NCBI GenBank assembly: GCA_947499935.1
Contig: CANMQH010000024.1
Location: forward strand, 1 to 51,709
Source of the DNA: an uncultured Algibacter sp.
GTDB lineage: Bacteria > Bacteroidota > Bacteroidia > Flavobacteriales > Flavobacteriaceae
DNA: 51,709 nt
Direction: 5' to 3'
Below, piece by piece: positions 7,398-14,885 of the stretch. The translations under genes and the position numbers were made by a program. Positions within the stretch are counted from its first letter, which is position 1. Every line of letters begins with the position of its first letter. Below the pieces are notes generated by a model that was given only the letters and a program-made list of their open reading frames with translations, was not told the DNA's origin and made no database searches.

Positions 7398-7496
7398 GGG
7401 TTATGTTTTATGTTTTTATGCCAATTGTAGTAGGCATAAGACTTTTATTTATGGTTTGTATTTTTATGATGCCAAATAATAAGGCATTCAAAGATA
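7398..7496 (-). promoter_or_regulatory. secA leader with -7 element and two small hairpins
   Basis: On the minus strand TATCTTTG (7496-7489) matches TAnnTTTG, which would start transcription near 7482 with an 85-base leader; no good -33 was seen. Two similar short hairpins follow: ATGCC/GGCAT (7469-7487, overlapping the start site) and TTATGCC/GGCATAA (7416-7439). Their shared TATGCC motif may be coincidence. Confidence 0.3.
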
Positions 7497-7528
7497 CATT
7501 ATGTTATGATTTTTAAGGGGTTTAGAAC

Positions 7529-7558
7529 AAAAAAAAAGCCTCAAATCGAGACTTTTTA
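7529..7558 (-). terminator. Terminator downstream of the DUF2795 gene
   Basis: On the minus strand AAAAAGTCTC-GATTT-GAGGCTTTTT forms a 10-bp stem with one U·G pair, followed by a run of T. It lies 19 bases past the stop at 7577. Confidence 0.6.
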
Positions 7559-7576
7559 ATTGTGCTACATGTTTTA

Positions 7577-7798
7577 TTAATATTCATCCTCATTCCAGAG
7601 ATAGTCTTCATCAGTAGGGTAGTCAGACCAGATTTCTTCAATAGAATCGTATGAGTCTCCCTCATCTTCAATAGACTGTAAATTTTCAACAACCTCCAAA
7701 GGGGCTCCAGTTCTAATGGCGTAATCTATCAATTCGTCTTTAGTTGCTGGCCAAGGCGCATCACTTAAATAAGATGCTAATTCTAATGTCCAATACAT
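7577..7798 (-). CDS. DUF2795 family small acidic protein
   Basis: A 73-residue protein from the ATG at 7798 (MYWTLELASYLSDAPWP). It has the DUF2795 pattern: a short helical repeat around AxYLxDAPWPATKDELIDYA, common in Bacteroidota, followed by a very acidic tail (DEGDSYDSIEEIWSD...EDEY). Function is unknown; the family is small, cytosolic and conserved. A longer frame reaches back to 7846, but a strong promoter (7821-7850) lies inside that extension, so the shorter start is right. It is monocistronic, with its own terminator. Confidence 0.85.
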   Translation of the reverse strand: MYWTLELASYLSDAPWPATKDELIDYAIRTGAPLEVVENLQSIEDEGDSYDSIEEIWSDYPTDEDYLWNEDEY

Positions 7799-7820
7799 TT
7801 CTTTTATGTTTAATTTTTTG

Positions 7821-7850
7821 CAAAAATAATTTTTTAGTTTAAACACACAA
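7821..7850 (-). promoter_or_regulatory. Bacteroidota-type promoter of the DUF2795 gene
   Basis: On the minus strand TTG (7850-7848), 19 bases, then TATTTTTG (7828-7821): an exact match to TTG-N19-TAnnTTTG. The start would be near 7815, about 17 bases before the ATG at 7798. Confidence 0.7.
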
Positions 7851-7960
7851 GAAAAAAATGAATTATTTAATCATTAATTTTAAGAACGTATCTTTTTGTA
7901 ATCTAAACGGTTAAATTATTATCACGATGTTAATAATTCTAGCAAACTCTAGTTTTTATT

Positions 7961-8046
7961 AGGGCGTTACCCTAACGGGTCGGGCTTTTCATTGCAAGTC
8001 CTCGCTCGTGCCTCACTGTGGGCTTTTCATTACAATCCCTAACGCA
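7961..8046. repeat. Intergenic repeat element, GC-richer than surroundings
   Basis: The segment starts with GGGCGTTACCCTAACGGGT (small CGTTA/TAACG hairpin). It then carries two copies of GGGCTTTTCATTRCAAT/G (7982-7997 and 8020-8035) separated by a C/G-rich spacer. Similar elements are, as I recall, scattered between genes in Flavobacteriaceae. No ORF. It sits just past the stop of the PduO gene on the minus strand. Confidence 0.5.
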
Positions 8047-8048
8047 GT

Positions 8049-8621
8049 TTAATGCTTAGTAGGTATCCATTTAACTTCATTTGCTTGTAAATCGTAAGAC
8101 AATTTTCGTGCCAATACAAAAAGATAGTCAGAAAGACGGTTAAGATACATAAGTGTATTGGGCTCAAAAGGCTCTAGTTCATTAAGAGCAGATGCCAAAC
8201 GTTCTGCCCTACGGCATACACAGCGGGCAATGTGACAGAATGACACGGTTTGGTGCCCACCAGGTAATACAAAATTAGTCATTGGGGGCAGTTTCGTGTT
8301 CATCGTATCTATTTCTTGCTCTAAATGTCCAATGTCTAGTAAAGCAATTTTTGGAATATTTAGGCGCTCTTTTCCATTTTTTAATACTGCTTTTTGGGGG
8401 TCGGTTGCTAAAATAGCACCCACAGTAAACAATTTGTCTTGTATGTCTGTTAATATATTTTTATAGTGCTCATTAATGTCTTGGTCACGTATTAGCCCTA
8501 AATGGGAGTTTAATTCGTCTACAGTGCCATAACTATCAATACGAATATGGTGTTTGGGTACGCGGGTGCCTCCAAATAAAGCCGTAGTACCTTTGTCACC
8601 TGTTTTTGTGTATATTTTCAT
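8049..8621 (-). CDS. Cob(I)alamin adenosyltransferase, PduO type
   Basis: Transfers the adenosyl group of ATP to cob(I)alamin to make adenosylcobalamin, the cofactor of enzymes such as methylmalonyl-CoA mutase. At 190 residues it has the full family length. The N-terminal ATP-binding motif is YTKTGDKGTTALFGG (4-18); the conserved RCVCRRAER (133-141) and NRLSDYLF (161-168) motifs form the rest of the trimer-interface active site. There is no signal peptide, so it is cytosolic. The ATG at 8621 starts MKIYTKTGD as usual. No cobalamin synthesis or B12-dependent gene lies nearby in the window, so it probably serves salvaged cobalamin. Confidence 0.95.
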   Translation of the reverse strand: MKIYTKTGDKGTTALFGGTRVPKHHIRIDSYGTVDELNSHLGLIRDQDINEHYKNILTDIQDKLFTVGAILATDPQKAVLKNGKERLNIPKIALLDIGHLEQEIDTMNTKLPPMTNFVLPGGHQTVSFCHIARCVCRRAERLASALNELEPFEPNTLMYLNRLSDYLFVLARKLSYDLQANEVKWIPTKH

Positions 8622-8977
8622 TTATTCTTTACTATGATTATAAAAGTTAGATGTAATTAATTTTAACACAATACGTTAAATAAACGCATTACATTTCATA
8701 AAGGTAAAAGTTAAAAGCAGAAACGCCAAAGTTAGGTAACTAATAATTGTGTTTTTGGTAAATTCATAGCATTACAAAAATATTATGAGATGATTTTTTT
8801 GAATAGCGTATATAAGCCAAAAAGTATATCTATAACGTATATGGAGTGTTTGATTACAAGAATTTTGTTATTAAATACATTATGCGAATTGTAAACATAT
8901 CGTATTTAAGTTGATTCTTTAAGTAGAAAAAATATTATTTTCGCAAACTAATTAAAAAATCCAAACCTCAAAAAATT
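8622..8977. other. Intergenic region between divergent PduO and OmpA genes
   Basis: This 356-base AT-rich stretch must hold the promoters of both divergent genes. A weak candidate for the OmpA gene is TTG (8911-8913) and TATTTTCG (8936-8943), one base off TAnnTTTG but with a long 22-base spacer. A 7/8 match (TACCTTTA on the minus strand, near 8706) could serve the PduO gene. No ORF, RNA or repeat seen. Confidence 0.4.
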
Positions 8978-11071
8978 ATGAAAAAAATAAGCTTGTTAAT
9001 TATGTTTCTAATAGGAACTTTATGTACAGAAGCACAATCTTACATAGGTTTTTTAACAGACAATTATAGTGGTGTAAACAGTGTTATCTCTAATCCTGCA
9101 AATATAGTAGACTCACGTTTTAAAACAGATATTAATCTAGCTGGGGTTAGTGCCTTTGGAGGAAATGATTATTATGGTGTAGACCTTTTTGACGCTATAA
9201 AAGATGGTTATGATTTTGATTTAGAGTCAAAAAAATCGCCATCAAACTCTAATAGTGGAGCTGTTAATATTGATGTTTTAGGGCCTGCCTTTATGTTTAA
9301 TTTAAATAGTAAAAGCGCTATCGCTGTTTTTTCAAGAGGTCGTGCTTTTTTAAATGTTTACGATATAAATGGTGCGTCTATAGATGCTATAGATGATGAT
9401 ACATTAGACGATTTTAATATTAATGAAGGCGATTTTACAGCGTTTTCACAAGCTTGGGCAGAAATAGGCCTTACTTATGCTAGAGTATTAATGGTTAAAG
9501 ATCAGCATTTTCTTAAAGGAGGCCTTACTTTAAAGTATTTGCAAGGTCTAGGTAGTGGCTATTTAAATGGTAATAATGTTACTGTAAATTATGATGCCGA
9601 GGGTATAGACTTAGGAGGTGGAGAAACAGATGGAACTGTGGATTCTGAAGGGGATGTGACTTTTGGTCGTTTTGCAAATTTTGATAATGATGATTACGAT
9701 TACGAAGTTCCTGATAACGCTAATGGTTTTGGGGTAGATTTAGGGTTTACTTACGAATGGCGACCAGATTTTGCAGATTATAAAGCAAATGGTACAGATG
9801 ATGAACGTTCAGCCTATAAAGATGTTAATAAATACAAATTAAAAATAGGCTTATCTGTAACCGATATTGGACAAATAAAATATGATGATGGTATAGAAGA
9901 AACCTTTAATATTAATAATAATGTTAGCGAACAAGACATAGATGACGAAGATGACTTAAATGGTATTTTAAACAATCTATACACGCTCACTAATTCTAAA
10001 ACAGGTTATACCACATCTTTACCAACGGCTATACATTTAAATGCAGATTGGCGTTTTAATAACAAACTGTATTTAAATTTAAATACAGATTTATCACTTA
10101 TATCTAAATCTAAAACCAATGCGAGCAGGATTTCTAATATAGTATCTTTAACGCCACGTTTTGAGAGTAAATGGTTTAGTTTTTACGTGCCATTAAGTGT
10201 TATTGAAAACAATGGTTTTCAAACTGGCGTTGGCTTAAGAGCAGGCCCTTTGTACTTAGGTTCGGGGTCTATAGTTTCTGCACTTATTAGTGATGAAATT
10301 AAAGGTGCAGATGTTTATGCAGGTTTAAAAATACCTATTTACCAAGGCAGACCAAAAGATAGAGATGCAGATGGTGTTATAGATAAATTAGATGGTTGCC
10401 CTAAAATTGCTGGACCTATTGAAAATAAAGGTTGTCCTTGGGGTGATAATGATGGCGATTCTATTTTAGATAATGAAGATGAATGTCCAGATCAAGTTGG
10501 TCCTGCGGAAAATAATGGTTGCCCATGGGGTGATAAGGATGGTGATTTAATCCGAGATAATGTAGATGATTGTCCTGACGAATTTGGCTCTGAAGAGAAT
10601 AATGGATGCCCTTTTAAAGATACTGATGGTGATGGTGTTTTGGATAAAGATGATAACTGTATAGATGTTGTTGGAACGGTTGCTAATAATGGATGCCCAG
10701 AATCTGAGGTTACTGCTGAGGTTCAAAAAATATTGAATGATTATGCTAAAACGATATTGTTTAATTCTGGAAAATCTTCAATTAAAGAAGAATCTAAAGC
10801 TGTTTTAGCCGAAATTACTAAGATTTTAAAAGAGTACCCTAATGCTAAATTCTCGATAGAAGGCCATACAGATAGTGCTGGTAGCAATACATTAAACCAA
10901 AGATTATCTGATGCTAGAGCTAATGCTGTTAAATTATATCTCGTTGAAAACAATATTGATGCGTTTAGACTGTCTTCCATTGGCTATGGAGAAGATAGAC
11001 CTATTGCTGATAATACTACTAAAACGGGAAGAGCACAGAATAGACGTGTAGAAATTAATTTAGTAAAGTAG
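8978..11071 (+). CDS. Outer-membrane OmpA-family protein with DUF5723-like barrel and TSP3 repeats
   Basis: A 697-residue protein with a signal peptide (MKKISLLIMFLIGTLCTEAQ). Residues about 20-455 are a beta-rich region of DUF5723 type, a predicted outer-membrane barrel rich in Asp and Gly. Residues about 462-575 are four thrombospondin type 3 calcium-binding repeats (DxDxDG/DxDGD...CP motifs). Residues about 588-697 are an OmpA/MotB domain with IEGHTDSAGSNTLNQRLSDAR and the AQNRRVEI end, which binds peptidoglycan. It probably tethers the outer membrane to the wall; the calcium repeats act as a rigid spacer. The ATG at 8978 follows an A-rich leader without Shine-Dalgarno. It is monocistronic and ends in a strong terminator. 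Confidence 0.93.
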   Translation: MKKISLLIMFLIGTLCTEAQSYIGFLTDNYSGVNSVISNPANIVDSRFKTDINLAGVSAFGGNDYYGVDLFDAIKDGYDFDLESKKSPSNSNSGAVNIDVLGPAFMFNLNSKSAIAVFSRGRAFLNVYDINGASIDAIDDDTLDDFNINEGDFTAFSQAWAEIGLTYARVLMVKDQHFLKGGLTLKYLQGLGSGYLNGNNVTVNYDAEGIDLGGGETDGTVDSEGDVTFGRFANFDNDDYDYEVPDNANGFGVDLGFTYEWRPDFADYKANGTDDERSAYKDVNKYKLKIGLSVTDIGQIKYDDGIEETFNINNNVSEQDIDDEDDLNGILNNLYTLTNSKTGYTTSLPTAIHLNADWRFNNKLYLNLNTDLSLISKSKTNASRISNIVSLTPRFESKWFSFYVPLSVIENNGFQTGVGLRAGPLYLGSGSIVSALISDEIKGADVYAGLKIPIYQGRPKDRDADGVIDKLDGCPKIAGPIENKGCPWGDNDGDSILDNEDECPDQVGPAENNGCPWGDKDGDLIRDNVDDCPDEFGSEENNGCPFKDTDGDGVLDKDDNCIDVVGTVANNGCPESEVTAEVQKILNDYAKTILFNSGKSSIKEESKAVLAEITKILKEYPNAKFSIEGHTDSAGSNTLNQRLSDARANAVKLYLVENNIDAFRLSSIGYGEDRPIADNTTKTGRAQNRRVEINLVK

Positions 11072-11089
11072 ACACATAAACTAAACGAT

Positions 11090-11127
11090 AAAAAGCCCTA
11101 TTTCTAAATTTAGAAATAGGGCTTTTT
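11090..11127. terminator. Terminator after the OmpA gene, perfect palindrome
   Basis: AAAAAGCCCTATTTCTAAA is followed directly by its exact reverse complement, giving a 19-bp perfect inverted repeat with T-tracts on both strands. It serves the OmpA gene and could also stop transcription from the minus-strand methyltransferase gene. Confidence 0.85.
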
Positions 11128-11259
11128 TATTTGCCTGTTGTGTCCCGTCCTGAAAAAGACTTAACTCTATAAAGTGTCTTATTTTTTGGATAAAATAGAT
11201 TGTACAACTTTCTCTAAATGTACAACGTGTTAATACTAACTAAATTTAGCGTTTTAGTA
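11128..11259. other. Intergenic region with possible insertion-sequence remnant
   Basis: The string GTGTCCCGTCCTGAAAAAG (11138-11156) resembles insertion-sequence ends I associate with Bacteroidota, followed by AAGAC/GTCTT inverted repeats. TGTACAAC occurs twice (11200-11207, 11219-11226). There is no partner end and no transposase, so this is weak. Confidence 0.2.
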
Positions 11260-12033
11260 TTAAATTCTAATTGTAAAATGTTCTTTGGCTTGCTCTTTTC
11301 TAAAAAACACAAACCCCCAGTAAAACGTATCTATAGTTACTGTTACTTTTGGGTGTTGTTTGATGATGTCCCAAGCTTCTGTCATGCCTTTAGACCAGTG
11401 AATGTCATCAAAAATAAAAATAGAATCATTATTTGTACTAGTTAATAATGCTTCAAAGTAATTTAGAGTAGCTTCTTTTTGATGATTTCCATCAAAGAAC
11501 ACAAGGTTTTGATTTGCAGGTTGTAATGTCTTAATTATGGTGTTAAATTCACCTGTAATAATATTAATATTTTCTAATCCGTTTTTGTTGAAAACAGTTT
11601 TGGTAAATTGTGAGATATTGGGACAACCTTCTATAGTGGTGATTTTTGCTTTTGGATGACCTAGACTCATGGCGTGTGTTGCAATTCCTAAAGAGGTTCC
11701 TAGTTCTAAAATATTTGATGGTTTGTAATAATTAATAAAACGATAAAGCATTTTGGCGCTTTTATTTGTAGATCCAGCATGTTTAGCCATGTCAGAAATG
11801 TACCGTTCTTGATGCTTCATGGTATGAGAGCCTGCACCTAAATCTAAAACCTTAATCTTAGTTTTATTTTCTAAAAGCTGTTTTTTGTAGCTTATAATAT
11901 GGTCGTATGCTTTATAATATGTTTTATTATAAAAGCATTGGGTTACCAAATTATATACAAAAGGGGAGTGCACACCATGTTGATTGGTGCTTTTTAATAA
12001 AAATTTTATATATTGAATGGTTTGGTAAAACAT
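11260..12033 (-). CDS. Class I SAM-dependent methyltransferase (O-methyltransferase-like)
   Basis: Soluble protein of 257 residues if started at the ATG at 12033 (MFYQTIQYIKFLLKSTNQHG), which fits the family better than the one at 12066. The N-terminal motif NQHGVHSPFVYNLVTQCFY is typical of a Bacteroidota-specific group. The Rossmann part shows ILELGTSLGIATHAMSL (motif I), TTIEGCPN (acidic end of strand 2), LVFFDGNHQKEAT and IFIFDDIHWSKGM (motifs IV/V), as in catechol- and caffeoyl-type O-methyltransferases. Substrate unknown. It is followed at the C-terminus by a short conserved FYWGFVFFRKEQAKEHF tail. It lies downstream of the ABC-F gene (78-base gap) and may be cotranscribed with it. Confidence 0.85.
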   Translation of the reverse strand: MFYQTIQYIKFLLKSTNQHGVHSPFVYNLVTQCFYNKTYYKAYDHIISYKKQLLENKTKIKVLDLGAGSHTMKHQERYISDMAKHAGSTNKSAKMLYRFINYYKPSNILELGTSLGIATHAMSLGHPKAKITTIEGCPNISQFTKTVFNKNGLENINIITGEFNTIIKTLQPANQNLVFFDGNHQKEATLNYFEALLTSTNNDSIFIFDDIHWSKGMTEAWDIIKQHPKVTVTIDTFYWGFVFFRKEQAKEHFTIRI

Positions 12034-12111
12034 ATTTCTATGCCTGGTGTATCGCAGTATAAACATTATTTAAAATCACGTTTATAAACTTCTCGACTGC
12101 AATCTATGGGA

Positions 12112-13977
12112 CTATTGTTCTAATTTAGACGATAACTCAAACCAACGTTCTTCTTTGCTTGCAATAGTGTCGATTATTTTTTGCAAATCTTCGGATAATG
12201 CATTGATGGCTTCTTGAGATAAATCTGGATTATTAAATTTATTTTCTATTTCTTTTTTATCGTATGCTAAGGTGTTTAGTTTACTTTCAATATTTTTAAG
12301 TTCTTTTTCTTCGTTATACGATAGCTTAGAAGTTTCATTTTGCTTTATAGATTTGGTGTCTTTTTTATCTTCTTTATCAATTTTAGTTACAATAGGTTGG
12401 CTGTCTTCGTAAGTTCTGTAATCGGAGTAATTTCCTGGGAAATCCTCGATAACGCCTTCGCCTCTAAAAACAAAAAGATGGTCTATTACTTTATCCATAA
12501 AATAACGGTCGTGAGAAACCACAATAATACATCCAGGGAAATCTAATAAAAAACTTTCTAATACATTTAGTGTAACAATGTCTAGATCGTTTGTAGGTTC
12601 ATCTAGAATTAAAAAATTAGGGTTTTGAATTAAAACAGTACATAAATACAAGCGTTTACGTTCGCCTCCACTAAGTTTTTCTACAAAATCGTATTGCTTT
12701 TTTCTGCTAAACAAGAAACGCTCAAGTAGTTGCTGCGCACTAATTTGTCGTCCTTTTTTTAACGGAATATAATCGCCAAACTCCCTGATAACATCAATAA
12801 CCTTTTGTTCGGGTTTTATCGTGATGCCGTTTTGTGTGTAATAGCCAAATTTAATGGTATCCCCTTTTATAACTTTACCAGAATCGGGTTGGGCTGTTTC
12901 GGTTAAAATGTTTAAAAAAGTGGTTTTACCTGTGCCGTTTTTTCCAATAATACCAACACGTTCGCCTTTTTTAAAGGTGTAGTCAAACCCATCAAGAATA
13001 CTTTTGTCTTTAAATGCTTTTGTAACGTTATGAAACTCTAGAATTTTGCTACCTAAGCGTTCCATATTAAGCTCTAACTGAACTTCGTGGTCATTTCTAC
13101 GCTGATGAGCCCGGTGTTTTATATCGGCAAAATCATCTATTCTAGATTTAGATTTTGTAGTTCTTGCTTTGGGTTGCTTACGCATCCAAGCTAATTCTTT
13201 CTTAAAAAGTTGTTTTGCTTTTCCAGTTTCTGCAGCTTCGTTTTCTATTCTAGCTTCTCTTTTTTCAAGATAATAGGAGTAATTACCTTTGTAGTTGTAT
13301 AGTTGACCTTCGTCTAATTCTATAATCTCTGTACATACCCGTTCTAAAAAAAAACGATCATGTGTTACCATAAAAAGTGTGATGTTTTCTTTAGCGAAAA
13401 AAGTTTCTAACCATTCTATCATTTCTAAATCTAAATGATTGGTAGGCTCATCCAAAATGAGTAAATCGGGTTTGTTTATTAGTGCATTGGCAAGCGCTAA
13501 TCTCTTTTTTTGCCCTCCAGAAAGTACACTTACTTTTTGGTTTAAATCATCTAGCTTTAGTTTAAAGAGTATTTGTTTGTATAGCGTTTCAAAATCCCAA
13601 GCTTCGTGTTGCTCCATGGCATCAAATGCAGCTTGGTAAGCTTCGGAGTCATCGGGGTTTAATAATGCTTTTTCGTAATTATTAATGACTTTTAATATGG
13701 CATTATCACTAGCAAAAATAGTTTCTTCAACAGTTAGCGCATTATCAAATGTAGGATCTTGAGATAGAAACGAAACCGTAATGCCTTTACGGTATGTTAC
13801 CGTACCAGAATCAGCTTGGTCGTTTCCAGAAATAATATTTAAAATGGAGGTTTTTCCTGTACCGTTTTTAGCTACAAAAGCTATTTTTTGATCTTTGTGT
13901 ACGCTAAAAGATATATCTTGGAAAAGCGAATGCTCCCCGTAGGATTTAGATAAATTGTCTACTGTTAAATAATTCAA
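12112..13977 (-). CDS. ABC-F family ATPase (Uup-like)
   Basis: Two ABC domains in one chain without membrane segments: Walker A GKNGTGKT-type (AKNGTGKTS in the first, GKNGTGKTT in the second), signatures LSGGQKKRL and LSGGERKRL, and Walker B LLILDEPTNHLDL and LILDEPTNDLDI. The linker contains the basic RTTKSKSRIDDF segment, and the C-terminus is a coiled coil (about 540-620), as in Uup. ABC-F proteins act on the ribosome (translation factors, antibiotic protection). The open frame begins at 14007 (TTG), but family members start with MNYLTVxNLSKSYG, which here corresponds to a TTG at 13977, so I use that. About 621 residues. Divergent from the polysaccharide locus. Confidence 0.92.
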   Translation of the reverse strand: MNYLTVDNLSKSYGEHSLFQDISFSVHKDQKIAFVAKNGTGKTSILNIISGNDQADSGTVTYRKGITVSFLSQDPTFDNALTVEETIFASDNAILKVINNYEKALLNPDDSEAYQAAFDAMEQHEAWDFETLYKQILFKLKLDDLNQKVSVLSGGQKKRLALANALINKPDLLILDEPTNHLDLEMIEWLETFFAKENITLFMVTHDRFFLERVCTEIIELDEGQLYNYKGNYSYYLEKREARIENEAAETGKAKQLFKKELAWMRKQPKARTTKSKSRIDDFADIKHRAHQRRNDHEVQLELNMERLGSKILEFHNVTKAFKDKSILDGFDYTFKKGERVGIIGKNGTGKTTFLNILTETAQPDSGKVIKGDTIKFGYYTQNGITIKPEQKVIDVIREFGDYIPLKKGRQISAQQLLERFLFSRKKQYDFVEKLSGGERKRLYLCTVLIQNPNFLILDEPTNDLDIVTLNVLESFLLDFPGCIIVVSHDRYFMDKVIDHLFVFRGEGVIEDFPGNYSDYRTYEDSQPIVTKIDKEDKKDTKSIKQNETSKLSYNEEKELKNIESKLNTLAYDKKEIENKFNNPDLSQEAINALSEDLQKIIDTIASKEERWFELSSKLEQ

Positions 13978-14053
13978 GAGTGATTGTTTTTTGCAAATAA
14001 CGGACAAAAAACCAAAAAAGCAGTCATAAGTTTTATTGTTAGCAACGAAAACT

Positions 14054-14061
14054 TATATTTG
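14054..14061 (+). promoter_or_regulatory. -7 element of the polysaccharide operon
   Basis: TATATTTG matches TAnnTTTG exactly. The nearest TTG (14036-14038) is only 15 bases upstream, shorter than usual. Transcription would start near 14068, 16 bases before the lipoprotein start at 14084. This rules out the in-frame start at 14036. Confidence 0.5.
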
Positions 14062-14083
14062 TGATAAATCAGTTGGCTTAGAT

Positions 14084-14878
14084 ATGATGAGATTTTTTCT
14101 AATTACTATTTTAATTTTAAATGTTGTATTTGTTTCTTGCGTGCCTTATAAAGATACAGTTTATCTTCAAAATAAAAATAATGCAACAGATTCTACACAA
14201 GTCATTGTTGAAAAACAAAAGCCTTATCGAGTTCAAATTAACGATATTTTAAATATTAGGATAAAAGCAGCTAAGCAAGAGACTGTTAAAATTTTTAATC
14301 CAAGTGGTGAGGGCGATTTAAATGCGAGTAGCCAAGAACGTGCTTATTTTGATGGGTTTACTATAGATTTACATGGTAATATATTAATGCCCAAATTAGG
14401 CGAAATAAATGTTTTAGGGTTTACTACTGATGAAATAAAAACGCTTTTAGAAAAAAAGTTGCTAGAAAAAGAATATAGAGCGGCTAACGATATTTTTGTA
14501 ACGGTAAAGCTAACGGGTTTGCAATATACTACCACTGGTGAAATAGGAAATACGGGCTCTAATACCATTTTTAAAGAACGCGTCAATATTTTTGAAGCCT
14601 TAGCGAATTCTGGTGATATTACAGAAACTGGAAACAAGAAAGATGTCTTGATTATTAGGCAATTCCCTCAAGGTCAAAAAATTTTTCATTTAGACCTGAC
14701 AGATATAAATGTTATGAATTCGCCATATTATTACATACAACCTAATGATATGATTTATGTAAAACCCCTAAAACAAAAGTCTTGGGGTACAGGTACTTCA
14801 GCATTACAGAATTTAAGTGCAGTAGCCACGGTTTTATCTTTAGTAGCTACAACTTTTTTATTATTGAATAGAATATAA
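14084..14878 (+). CDS. Polysaccharide export outer-membrane lipoprotein (Wza family)
   Basis: First gene of the polysaccharide locus. It begins with a lipoprotein signal (MMRFFLITILILNVVFVSCV, lipidated Cys in the VSC box), so it starts at the ATG at 14084 or 14087 rather than the further upstream frame start. It then has the Poly_export (PES) domain (YRVQINDILNIRIKA...DGFTIDLHGNILMPKLGEINVLG) and a SLBB domain (TTTGEIGNTGSNTIFKERVN). It ends in a hydrophobic helix (about 245-264) that would cross the outer membrane, as in Wza. It forms the octameric export channel for the polymer. About 264 residues; 7 bases separate it from the kinase gene, its expected partner. Confidence 0.9.
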   Translation: MMRFFLITILILNVVFVSCVPYKDTVYLQNKNNATDSTQVIVEKQKPYRVQINDILNIRIKAAKQETVKIFNPSGEGDLNASSQERAYFDGFTIDLHGNILMPKLGEINVLGFTTDEIKTLLEKKLLEKEYRAANDIFVTVKLTGLQYTTTGEIGNTGSNTIFKERVNIFEALANSGDITETGNKKDVLIIRQFPQGQKIFHLDLTDINVMNSPYYYIQPNDMIYVKPLKQKSWGTGTSALQNLSAVATVLSLVATTFLLLNRI

Positions 14879-14885
14879 ACAATAT

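Noticed and set aside
7398-7482. Nine-codon upstream peptide in the secA leader (MPTTIGIKT)
   Set aside because: Short enough to be chance and no ribosome-binding or arrest motif; not listed as a gene.
7961-8046. A further attC-like site
   Set aside because: No paired arms of the GTATAAG type and no complementary cores around a gene.
11138-11210. Insertion-sequence end
   Set aside because: Only one possible end, no transposase and no target duplication. Kept as a remark within the intergenic entry only.
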